16,696 nt of DNA from Discostella pseudostelligera (Eukaryota; Bacillariophyta; Thalassiosirophyceae; Thalassiosirales; Thalassiosiraceae). The stretch is from contig JALLBK010000546.1 of assembly GCA_036940085.1 (NCBI GenBank), positions 1 through 16,696 on the forward strand, read 5' to 3'. The position numbers and the translations under genes are program-made. Below, piece by piece: positions 8,777-16,690 of this stretch. Position 1 is the first letter of the stretch, and every line of letters begins with the position of its first letter. The notes below the pieces were generated by a model. That model was given only the letters and a program-made list of their open reading frames with translations, did no database searches and was not told the DNA's origin.

Positions 8777-11064
8777 CTACATCCCAGTAATCTTCATCCG
8801 TCTTGGCTTTGTCATCTTTGCATTAGTCTTCTTGTTCTTTGATTTCGGACCCTGCGCGTTCGGAGCAACGCTAATCTTCGACTTTTTGTGGAGATTGTTT
8901 TGCTCAGCGTCATCATCAGCGTCTACCTTGGATGCTTGCCCGCGCTTTTTCCCCTTCTGCATTTGTCTCGTGCTCTGATTATTCTTGCCATCCACCCCTA
9001 CTTTCATTGACTCATCCTTAACTTCACCATGAGCATTTTCGGTCATCGCCTTATCATCCTCTCCCTTGCGCTTGTCGCTTAACTTTTGGATCTTGGCAAC
9101 ATAAAATCCATCCATGTTGTGAACATGGGGATAGAACCGTCGGGTAAGTGCCACGGAGGGATGGAATCGTTTATGCTCGAAGCGAGTGAAGCCAGGTTTG
9201 CCTGCGGGGAAAAAATGCATCAGCGTCAGACGAAACATGCAGCTTCAAACCAAACGAAACAGAATCCAACGTACCAAAATCAAGACCCGTGTCCACAATC
9301 TTTACATCTCTCTTCGAAAGCAAATAGTTCACCACCTCTTCATTTTCGGCAACCGCAACGGAGCAGGTACTGTAAACCATGAACCCTCCTCCCTTCTTGC
9401 TTTTATGATTCAACGCATCGATTGCAGCCACCAACAGCTCCTTTTGCAAGTGAGCACATCGCTGCACGTCAGGTATGGTCCTCTGGACCTTGACACTGGG
9501 GTCACGCGAAATGACACCCAATCCACTGCAGGGGGCATCAAGCAATATGCGGTCGAAGGAATTACGCATTTGTGACCCAATCTTACGCCCATCGTAGCAG
9601 CAAGTTACAGCATTTCGCACACCCAAACGGTGCAAGTTGGCGACGGTGGCCTTTTGACGTTCGGGCTTCAAATCATTGGCAATCACTACACCTTTGTTGC
9701 GCATCAATTGCGAAATGTACGATGTCTTGCCACCAGGCGCGGCACTCATGTCCAGAACCCGATCGCCTGGTTGAGGTCCCAGAGCCATAACGGGACACAT
9801 CGATGCCGCGCTTTGGAGCATGTAATGACCTGCCAAGTATTCGGGAGTTGCACCAATAGGCACTGTACTCTCATAGATTTTCAATCCTACCTTGCTCCAC
9901 GGTGCCAATGGATCGAGGCGTACACCACGTTTCATCAAGGCGGCTGCCAAATCCTTACGACGTGCCTTGAGAGTATTCACCCTAACAACCAATGGACGCG
10001 ACTTGTCCGATGCTTCCAAAAATTCAAGGCATTCATTGGGACCAAACATGGATAAGAAGTAATCCACCAGCTCCTGCAAGTATCCGAATAGTTCAGCCAT
10101 ATCCCGTGCAAGACTTTCAATGTATTCCGAACGGCTCCTTCCGGGCTCCCGACGAGTTTTGAAGTCAGCCAATACCTCCAGGATATCCTCGATACGTGCA
10201 CGTAGTTCAGAAGGAGGAACAACGCGATTCTTGTCATCCTCCAACTCCTCGGCAGTTGGTAAGTGATACACGGCCGTTTGTTGAGCAATGGTACGTCGCA
10301 TCTCCTGTTCTGCCTCATCTTGCTCGAGTTTCATCTCAGCGTCGATGAGACGAGATTGACGTTCCACCTCGAGCAATTCATCATCTTCATCGTCGGAAGA
10401 TTCCGCATTGAATTCGTCATCATCACTCTGCTCCTCATCCGAAGCAATGAGAGCCATCTTTGACTGTTTTGGCTTGAGCCATTTGGCATTCTCTACGCAG
10501 ACAAGTAGATGAAACCACATTTTTCAGGCCATGTTAGTGAGAATTGAGCATCGATCAAGAAAATCAAGATTTAATATCAAACGTACCATCGGTAAAACCA
10601 TTGTCCTTTGCATCAGAGCCAATAGAACTTTCCTCATCGCTATCTTCATTTTCTTCAGAGCTCTCGTTATCCTCGTCATTATGAGACGCTCGAGACTTTT
10701 TGAGTGGTGCTGGGATCACCTTCTTCATTTCATCATCCGATTCACCCTCTTCTGCATCGTCATCTTCTTCGTCGCTCTCCTCCTCTTCTGAGCTATCCGC
10801 CTTCTTGACAGACTTTTTGAGTGGTGTTGGAGTCACCTTTTTCATATCATCATCCGACTCATTATCACTACCGGATTCGTTATCTTCTTCTTCGCTGCTA
10901 CTCTTTGATTCTACTTCTTCCACCTTNTTTGGAGCAGCTTTTGGAGCAGCTTTTGGAGCAGCTTTTGGAGCAGCTTTTACATTGTCGTTAGCGTTCCCAG
11001 CGGCCCGTTTGTTGGGCGGTGATAGGCTGGCAATTTTCCGTCCGGAGCGTAGTCTTCCGCCCAT
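8777..11064 (-). CDS. NOP2: NOP2 family nucleolar rRNA (cytosine-C5)-methyltransferase, three exons
   Basis: Minus-strand exons 11064-10587, 10492-9275 and 9201-8777 join in phase 1 across introns of 94 and 73 nt (both donors GTACGT; acceptors CGTAG and CGCAG), giving 706 residues. NOP2 (human p120/NSUN1) methylates large-subunit rRNA and is needed for 60S assembly in the nucleolus. Residues 1-200 are an acidic and basic low-complexity region. The RNA-binding and methyltransferase domains follow: RVNTLKARR from about 330, SAM motif [18 protein letters not shown] at 401-417, DAPCSG with C481 and YSTCS with catalytic C536. [11 protein letters not shown] spans the second junction, then [17 protein letters not shown], the family signature that separates NOP2 from other NSUN enzymes. 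The tail is Lys-rich and may act as a nucleolar signal. One ambiguous base at 10927 lies next to a 12-bp tandem repeat; its codon AAN is Lys or Asn. Confidence 0.95.
10928..10978 (-). repeat. 12-bp tandem repeat encoding Lys-Ala-Ala-Pro units in NOP2
   Basis: Four tandem copies of TTTTGGAGCAGC on the plus strand encode KAAP repeats in the disordered NOP2 N-terminus. The unresolved base N at 10927 abuts the repeat, as expected where reads align ambiguously, so the copy number may be wrong in this assembly. Confidence 0.85.
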
Positions 11065-11262
11065 CGTTTTGTTGAATGTGATAGTGATAGGATTCGTAGG
11101 TGGTCGGAGTGTGTCTGGTGCAACTGCAGCTGGAATTAACGGGTTACAACTTAGATTGAGAGCGCATTGATTGATGGATGGAGCTGTGCCAACTTCACGA
11201 CGACATCAATACAGACTTCATGTCCATGCCATGGTGCTGGTGCAGCTTATTTTTTATGTCGA

Positions 11263-11301
11263 AGGGCGGTGGGCGGTGGGTGGGCGGTGGATGGGCGGTG
11301 G
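11263..11301 (+). repeat. GGGCGGTG minisatellite
   Basis: Four irregularly spaced GGGCGGTG units occur with interspersed GGTGG, giving a strongly G-rich strand. The unit resembles GC-box (Sp1-like) sites, but a simple expansion explains it equally well. Confidence 0.65.
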
Positions 11302-11389
11302 CGATGGGTGAAGCAGTTATGGCGGGTCAAAAAAATGGGTGGCCCTGAGAATTTCATGTAGGAACTCCTACTAAAAATACCGCGAAAAA

Positions 11390-11402
11390 TTCCCGCCATT
11401 TT
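11390..11402 (+). promoter_or_regulatory. E2F-like motif TTCCCGCCATTTT, copy 1
   Basis: TTCCCGCCATTTT is repeated 49 bases downstream and also occurs in the TBC1D23/SLC37 promoter in the opposite orientation. Confidence 0.5.
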
Positions 11403-11435
11403 GATTGACATTGAACGTGGGAATTTCGTATGAAA

Positions 11436-11451
11436 TTCTTCCCGCCATTTT
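11436..11451 (+). promoter_or_regulatory. E2F-like motif, copy 2, same 16-mer as at 6230-6245
   Basis: TTCTTCCCGCCATTTT is the exact reverse complement of 6230-6245, about 5.2 kb away. A further TTCCCGCC lies at 11610-11617, nearer the SPC1 start. Confidence 0.5.
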
Positions 11452-11609
11452 TACCGCCTCCTCCACGCGGTTGACCCCGCCCGCCAAAAGCGAGGCAAAA
11501 GCGGGCAAATAAGAAAAGGCAAACACAGCCGGCCGAGATCATCGTCATCGATCACGATTCTCGATCTCGTACTTGAGTAAGTAGGAGTAACTAATATCCT
11601 ACACCATCA

Positions 11610-11617
11610 TTCCCGCC
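11610..11617 (+). promoter_or_regulatory. E2F-like core TTCCCGCC
   Basis: This is the third TTCCCGCC in this promoter. It lacks the ATTTT extension and lies about 200 bases before the SPC1 start codon. Confidence 0.35.
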
Positions 11618-11810
11618 TCTGGATAGTCTCATCGTCTCTCCAATCAGCTTTACTATTGCGGAAAATCTCCCTCGCTCTACCCGTCTATCTCTCGTGTGAC
11701 GCCTCGATTATCACCGCAGCGACAGTGCAGTCTCCACCGTTCGTGTCGCCGACCCTCTCCAGACACTCAATACGACATATAATATCGAACCAAGAAATAC
11801 AAACAAAAGA

Positions 11811-12071
11811 ATGGACTATCAAGGACAAAAGCTATCAGAGAATCTCTTCTATTACATCATCCTCCTCTTTGGATCGATAGGTTGGGTTTACGGCTATTTC
11901 CTCCAAGACTTTACCTATGTCTTTTACTCATGGAGTGTGGGAGTAGTCATTAGCATCGTGCTGTGTGTTCCCGATTGGCCAATTTATAATAGACATCCTA
12001 TTAAATGGTTGGAGAGTATACCGGATCGGAGTGAGGGGGGGACGTCGTCGGAGACGAAGAAGACCAAATGA
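11811..12071 (+). CDS. SPCS1: Signal peptidase complex subunit 1 (SPC12/SPCS1 family)
   Basis: The single exon encodes 86 residues, close to the usual 80 to 100 of the family. The protein begins MDYQGQKLSE, close to the family N-terminus. Two membrane segments follow (about 12-32 and 39-57), then the signature PDWPIYNRHPIKWL at about 58-71, and a short charged cytosolic tail. SPC1 is a non-catalytic subunit of the ER signal peptidase complex. In yeast and animals it spans the membrane twice with both ends in the cytosol and helps the complex avoid cutting transmembrane segments. The ATG is preceded by an A-rich leader (AAACAAAAGA). The gene shares a divergent promoter with NOP2. Confidence 0.93.
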   Translation: MDYQGQKLSENLFYYIILLFGSIGWVYGYFLQDFTYVFYSWSVGVVISIVLCVPDWPIYNRHPIKWLESIPDRSEGGTSSETKKTK

Positions 12072-12680
12072 TGTGTGGGAAATAATATTATGGTGCATGG
12101 GGTAGTGTAGTGTGTCGAGAGGGGGGGAGGGGGGAGCAAGTGGGATGTTAGGACATGGATTATATACTGCGTGGTGGAAATAATATAATCGTTCGTTCGG
12201 CTAGAGGTTCAGTTATTGGAGTCCTTTGGTTCATCACCACGACAAGAATTCATTAAGAACGAACGAAGTGGCAAAGCAAACGATGCATGTAGCATGGCAT
12301 GCAGCTCATCGCTTCAATCATCATTTAACTCGTCCACAATAATACTAGTTAATACTACAGTTCTCATATTTCTTCTTGACATCTTCTATGTATGATGATG
12401 ATATGAATATTATGTCGGCAAGCGGCAAGTCGATGGAAGGCAACACAGTTCATTCCTCCCGCCTCCAACCGCACTCTGCACCTCTCCCCACCTCCACGTC
12501 ACAACTCGTCTCCAGTGTGGCCCTCGTCTGTCTGGCGTCAGGAATCGTAGCCACATAAGACTTCGTCTGTCCGCTGCATGCAGCCCAGAATTAGCCCAGA
12601 ATCTCCCAGAATCCACATCGCGAGGCAACAACAACAACACACAATCGACATCGACACCGAATCATACCGACACCCTGACC
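12072..12680. other. Intergenic region upstream of the cyclophilin-SYF2 gene
   Basis: This region holds the SPC1 3' UTR and the promoter and leader of the cyclophilin-SYF2 gene. It contains a G-rich run at 12119-12137, a TCGTTCGTTC/GAACGAACGA inverted pair at 12189-12198 and 12257-12266 that could form a hairpin, three CCCAGAAT copies at about 12587-12614, and an upstream ATG at 12578 out of frame with the main start. No further gene is seen. Confidence 0.6.
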
Positions 12681-14279
12681 ATGAAAGCCTACATGACCCT
12701 ATCCCACGGAGGCTCCCTCCTCGGGACACTTCGTCTCACACTACGCCCCGACGTCGTCCCTCGCACTGTCGACAACTTTGTTCACTATCTCACTGCGAAA
12801 ACTGCGTCGTCGTCGTCGTCGTCATCGTCGTCATCGTCATCTGGGTATTGCAATTCCACCTTCCATCGCATCATACCAACCTTCATGGCCCAGGGTGGCG
12901 ACTTTCTAAATCACAATGGCACAGGCTCAGCATCCATCTACGGTCCATCATTCGCGGATGAAAATTTTCTATTATCGCACAGTCAGCGTGGAACATTATC
13001 CATGGCCAACTCGGGTGTGAATACCAACGGGTGTCAATTCTTCATAACATTCAAGCCCACGGCACATTTGGATGGGGTGCATGTTGTGTTTGGATATGTG
13101 GATTGGCGAGACGATGAGGAGAGTGCGGCGGTATTGGATAAATTGGAGAGAGTTAGGACGGATCGGAGGAATGATCGACCATTGGACGAAGTGAAGATTG
13201 TTGAATGTGGAATTATCGATGAGAGAAAAAGTTCTGTGACATCACATGAATTGGGGGAGGGTAGTAAGTTGGTGGGAGAGGCGAAGAAGAATAAATTGCT
13301 ACAAGCATATGGGGAGGTCAATCATGCAGTAACTTCAGAAGCAGCAGCAGATGACGATGAAATTGATTTAGACGACGACGAAGATGATGACGACATTGAA
13401 TCGGAGGATCAGCAAGTGGATAATTCTTCAGCAAAGGTGGTGGCGAATGATGCCGACAAGGATGAAAATGATGAACCCATTGTTGCCGACGACAGGGATC
13501 AGCACCAGGATGATTCAGAAGTTGCCAACCATGATGGACCACCAGGAAAGCTCTCCAAAAAGGCTGCACTCCAAAAGCGTCTCGCCGCACTTCGTACCAA
13601 GATCAATCAATCACGTACCCTGAATCGACGCGAAGTCCACGCCGAAGCCTCACGTTTAGGGACAGAGGAGGCTAGCATGCAAGAACGGAAACGCCAAAAT
13701 AAGCAAGATAGGATAACGAAGCAAAAGGAGTATGATACATTTGTGGTGGGGAAACTATGTGATGCCGGAGAGGTCAGCACTGCGGTAATGGAAGGCAGGG
13801 GGGGAGGAGGACAGAAGAAGTTGGCAAGTTTATCTCAGCCCGCCTCTGACAGCATCTGGGAAATGAATGAGCGCGCGGATAAACAGGAGAGATCTCAGCA
13901 CGGCCCCAATGATTACTACAACCCCGAGGGGCAGTATGCCAATTACGAAAGAAATTTGAAGTCTGTTCGCCATGTCGCACATAGAAAGGGGGAGACCACT
14001 ACTCTTGATTCGTATGACCCCACATTGAACAACCATCCCAACAACAACTTAAACAAGCCATCGACAATGTCCGAGAGAGAGGGTGCTAAGCGTCTTGCGA
14101 ATGAAATGAAACGACGTGCCGAAAAGAAAGCGAATCAAAAGCGCAAGCTTGAGTTTGATGCTGTGGATGTCACGTCTATTAATGAAAGGAATAAGAAGTT
14201 CAATCAGAAGATTGGGAGGAACTTTGACAAGCATACGGCTGAGATTCGCCAGAATTTGGAAAGGGGTACGGCACTATAA
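12681..14279 (+). CDS. Cyclophilin peptidyl-prolyl isomerase fused to splicing factor SYF2
   Basis: One uninterrupted exon encodes 532 residues. Residues 1 to about 183 form a cyclophilin domain. FHRIIPTFMAQGGDF (61-75) supplies the counterparts of cyclophilin A R55, F60, M61 and Q63; NGCQFFIT supplies Q119 and F121; HVVFG supplies H134 (H126). The cyclosporin-contacting Trp121 is His129 here. A 12-Ser run (43-54) fills the loop before FHRI. An Asp/Glu-rich linker (about 218-285) leads into a basic helical segment (about 290-350: ALQKRLAALR...LNRREVHAEA) and a C-terminal block (about 393-532) ending INERNKKFN...YTAEI-like HTAEIRQNLERGTAL, the hallmark of SYF2. SYF2 belongs to the Prp19-associated complex of the activated spliceosome, which in other eukaryotes also contains separate cyclophilins. 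The protein is therefore probably a nuclear spliceosome component with a tethered isomerase. Both halves lie in one frame with no splice signal needed between them. Confidence 0.9.
   Translation: MKAYMTLSHGGSLLGTLRLTLRPDVVPRTVDNFVHYLTAKTASSSSSSSSSSSSGYCNSTFHRIIPTFMAQGGDFLNHNGTGSASIYGPSFADENFLLSHSQRGTLSMANSGVNTNGCQFFITFKPTAHLDGVHVVFGYVDWRDDEESAAVLDKLERVRTDRRNDRPLDEVKIVECGIIDERKSSVTSHELGEGSKLVGEAKKNKLLQAYGEVNHAVTSEAAADDDEIDLDDDEDDDDIESEDQQVDNSSAKVVANDADKDENDEPIVADDRDQHQDDSEVANHDGPPGKLSKKAALQKRLAALRTKINQSRTLNRREVHAEASRLGTEEASMQERKRQNKQDRITKQKEYDTFVVGKLCDAGEVSTAVMEGRGGGGQKKLASLSQPASDSIWEMNERADKQERSQHGPNDYYNPEGQYANYERNLKSVRHVAHRKGETTTLDSYDPTLNNHPNNNLNKPSTMSEREGAKRLANEMKRRAEKKANQKRKLEFDAVDVTSINERNKKFNQKIGRNFDKHTAEIRQNLERGTAL
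12807..12842 (+). repeat. TCG/TCA microsatellite encoding 12 serines
   Basis: Twelve consecutive TCG, TCA or TCT codons lie inside the cyclophilin domain, in a loop that is exposed in known cyclophilins. Mixed codons suggest the tract is not brand new. Confidence 0.9.
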
Positions 14280-14539
14280 CATTTAGTTGAATGAAGTAGA
14301 GGAAGACTCGGGATAGGGGAGAGCTTGTGTTGTACTCTATCGTAATTGATTTTGCATTAGACATGTCTTTCCATATGGTACTTGTAATCTATTCTCCTTT
14401 CCCAGTCTAAGATAGAGACATGCATAGTAGAGTACTAGAGTAGGAGATGCTGCTACTATGTGGTACTATCTCCATCACTCTTAGCCATGATAGGTAGCCA
14501 CAAAGGAAATGTAAAGCATCATACAGCACTCTTTGATTC

Positions 14540-14630
14540 AGGAAGAGCAGGAGGAGCAGGGGTGGGTGCTTCAGGAGGAGCAGGAGGAGGAGAAGGAGCA
14601 GGAGCAGGAGCAGGAGCAAGAGCAGGAGAA
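14540..14630 (+). repeat. Purine-rich GGAGCA/GGAGGA microsatellite
   Basis: Imperfect tandem GGAGCA and GGAGGA units run for about 90 bases, with three consecutive GGAGCA units near 14595-14612. The strong purine strand bias creates false Leu- and Pro-rich frames on the other strand. Confidence 0.85.
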
Positions 14631-15000
14631 TGATCGTGATGATGAGGATTGTGAAGGAGGAGGTGCACAGCAGCATTGATTTTGATACTAGGTAGTAGAA
14701 GAGCAGGAAGGACTGTTCCTTTCCTTGAGGAGAGTGTCAATGTCAAAGTTGATGCTAAGGTTGACAAACAAGGATAAGAATCATGAGCAGGAGCCAAGAG
14801 CAGCATGAGACTAAGATTAAGATGCTCATCCTCCATCCTAGATACCCTCCTCATTCTTGTCAATGTTTTGCTAGTAGCAGTGCTAGATATAGATACTCTA
14901 CATCCAGCATCTCCACATCCACATCCCCAGCACCATCACGACCAGCATGAGGATGAGCATCCTAGTTTCTCATGATCCATGATCACTGATCCTTTCCATA

Positions 15001-15018
15001 TGCTGCTGCTGCTGCTGC
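15001..15018 (+). repeat. TGC trinucleotide repeat
   Basis: Six perfect TGC units, outside any supported gene. Related CTG/CAG-rich stretches recur at 15305-15345 and 15422-15445. Confidence 0.85.
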
Positions 15019-15412
15019 TTCTCTCTTCTCTCTTCATCCTAGACATCAGCATTGCTAGTACTAGGAGCACCATACTTACTAGTAGTAGCACCACTGCTCC
15101 TCTTCATGTTGTGCATAATCCTTAACCTCGTCATCCTCAGCATAGTAAGAACCATCACTGCAACCATCACAGTCATCCATAAGAATGGGAGGATGGAGGA
15201 TTTGAGGAGGATGGGGTTCAGGATTGAGGATGAAATGATGATATTCTGCATGATGAGGAGCAGGGATTAGGAGCAGTGATGCCAAGGATCATTATCAGAA
15301 TATGAGTAGCAGCAGTGGTGCTGCTGGTACTGCTGTTGCTGAGGTTCTTAGTGAAGATGAGGAGTGCATTGAACATGAGGTGAGGCAGTGATTCTGTGAG
15401 GCTGCTGAGCAA

Positions 15413-15430
15413 TGCTGAGGTACCTCAGCA
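15413..15430. repeat. Perfect 18-bp palindrome
   Basis: TGCTGAGGTACCTCAGCA equals its own reverse complement. It lies inside CAG/CTG-rich sequence and could extrude a hairpin. Confidence 0.85.
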
Positions 15431-15675
15431 ACAGCAACAGCAGGAAGAACAACTGCTCCTTCTTCTTGATTTTTGAGGATGATGATGTCCATGCTGTGCT
15501 GCAGGGTGGGTAGAAGAGCATTGATGAGAATCATTAGGAGGAGTACTAGGGAGCAGGAAGCAGGAAGCAGGGAGCAGAGTACTCTTGCCCTTTTGCCACT
15601 GGCCAGGTCCAGATCATCCACAGCAGTTCCATTATCCATCATGCCACCCAGTCCTCTCCCAACCAGCCAACCACC

Positions 15676-15942
15676 CTTAGCTGCAAATGTTGGCTGTGTC
15701 ATGTCGGCTGGGAGGGGCAAATTTACTCCTGAAATGTCAAATGTTGTGACATGTTGGCGACATGTCGACACATTTAGCAAACATATCATCGTATATCTAC
15801 ATGTATACATACTGGTAAGATGATTTTGTGTCGCTGTGATAGCCCCTGATAGCCCCGTTTCGGCGAAATCTGAAATCCAGCCACAGTGTTGCATGTTGCT
15901 GACATGTATGTCGGTGACATGTCGGTGACATTTGCAGCTAAG
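15676..15942. mobile_element. Non-autonomous Mutator-like MITE
   Basis: The 267-bp element has perfect 15-bp terminal inverted repeats, CTTAGCTGCAAATGT at 15676-15690 and ACATTTGCAGCTAAG at 15928-15942. It is flanked directly by 9-bp target-site duplications CCAACCACC at 15667-15675 and 15943-15951. A 9-bp duplication is characteristic of Mutator-like transposons. Both subterminal regions carry GACATGT repeats (15748, 15759, 15901, 15916), possible transposase binding sites, and a perfect TGATAGCCCC tandem pair sits at 15837-15856. There is no room for a transposase. The intact repeats and duplications suggest fairly recent insertion. Confidence 0.85.
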
Positions 15943-15951
15943 CCAACCACC

Positions 15952-16577
15952 ATCCCCAATAGCAGCCAGGCCCATTGTGGCTGGCCTTAGTAGGTCTCTG
16001 GCCTGCTGGTACTCCTTCTTTGCTGGCTACCACAGACTTCCTGAATTACATTCAATTCAAGTAAATGGGGATCGACAATGAATGATAACCAATAGATGAA
16101 CAAAGTGAGAAGATCTCTTCCTCACCAACACTAAGCAGACCAAGCAAGCCACATTCTCCGTCGTCAAGCAGACAAAGTGGACAACAATCTTGGGCTTTTC
16201 TTGCTGACAATGATGATTGCTACTTGGTGCTTAGTGCATTTATTATGGGGGTGCCATTCTGCTCTGAAGTTTGGAGTGGACAGAGAGTGGGCACTCCTGG
16301 GTCCTGGCTCCAGCTTCCAGCCTGGTCCTGATTTGTTGACCAGCAGGAGGTCCACAGCAGGTCCAGGTCCAGTGTGCCACCAAATCTGAAATCCCCTCCA
16401 CTGCCAGCCAGGAGGTTGACCAGATCCACTAGTATGCTGGCTCTTCCTTATCCATAAACAAGGGGCCCACTGTTCATGGCTGGCCAAAGGCCAGGTACTC
16501 CAGCATCACATCATAGTCCTTCTTTTTCCTTGGCATCATCTGCCCTCCTTGCTGACATGCTAACACAGCCAAAATTT
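15952..16577. other. Unassigned sequence with CCAGG/GGTCC-rich words
   Basis: No recognisable gene. Words such as CTGGCC, CCAGGTCC and TTGACCAG recur, and GGCCCA...GGCTGGCC occurs at about 15969-15994 and again at about 16463-16485. Minus-strand frames of about 60 to 110 codons match no family I recognise. It could be the remains of a decayed repeat. Confidence 0.4.
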
Positions 16578-16690
16578 GGCAGAGGTGCAGAGGTAAAGAG
16601 GAGGTGCAGAGGTGCAAAGGTGGTGCAGAGGTAGTGCATGTGCAGAGGTGGTGCAGAGGCACAGAGGTACAGAGGTGGTGAAGAGGTGAT
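16578..16690 (+). repeat. GGTGCAGA minisatellite at the window edge
   Basis: Irregular tandem units of GGTGCAGA, GGTGGTGCAGA and GGTACAGA run to the end of the window. The array may continue beyond it. Confidence 0.8.

Larger units (their letters stand above)
11065..11810. promoter_or_regulatory. Divergent promoter between NOP2 and SPC1
   Basis: This 746-base gap separates two divergent start codons. It holds a GGGCGGTG repeat (11263-11301), three TTCCCGCC sites (11390, 11439, 11610), a GAATTTC/GAAATTC palindrome (11421-11438) and two GTAGGA/TCCTAC inverted pairs (11358-11371 and 11581-11602). No credible coding frame is present. Confidence 0.75.
14280..15666. other. Gene-poor, simple-repeat-rich region
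   Basis: After the cyclophilin-SYF2 stop codon and its 3' UTR, the sequence is dominated by short reused words (GGAGCA, GATGAG, CATCC, CAGCAA, TGCTGC). Open frames here are Leu-, Pro- or Ala-rich products of the repeats and resemble no known protein. No tRNA, rRNA or convincing exon is seen. Confidence 0.6.

Noticed and set aside
8777..9238. Lys-rich 153-codon minus-strand frame as a separate gene
   Set aside because: After splicing at 9201 it continues the NOP2 signature into its C-terminus. The apparent start Met lies in the intron.
9630..10055. 141-codon plus-strand frame
   Set aside because: It is antisense to the conserved NOP2 methyltransferase domain and has no family features.
10564..11064. 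Acidic 166-codon minus-strand frame as a separate gene
   Set aside because: It is NOP2 exon 1; the GTACGT donor at 10586 joins it in phase to the exon starting at 10492.
10700..11170. 156-codon plus-strand Ser-rich frame
   Set aside because: It is the mirror of the Asp/Glu/Ser-rich NOP2 exon 1 and contains the same ambiguous base.
14407..14863. Leu- and Pro-rich minus-strand frames
   Set aside because: They are translations of the GGAGCA/GGAGGA microsatellite with no conserved sequence.
15866..16394. 13-bp direct repeat AAATCTGAAATCC at 15866 and 16382
   Set aside because: A shared 13-mer is expected by chance about once in a window this size, and the flanks do not align.
16164..16487. 107-codon minus-strand frame near the window end
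   Set aside because: No family is recognised, the neighbouring frames are similarly open, and the sequence is built from reused CCAGG/GGTCC words.
14540..16690. CRISPR-like or array-like repeats
   Set aside because: Units are short and contiguous or irregular, without evenly spaced unique spacers; these are microsatellites and a minisatellite in nuclear DNA.
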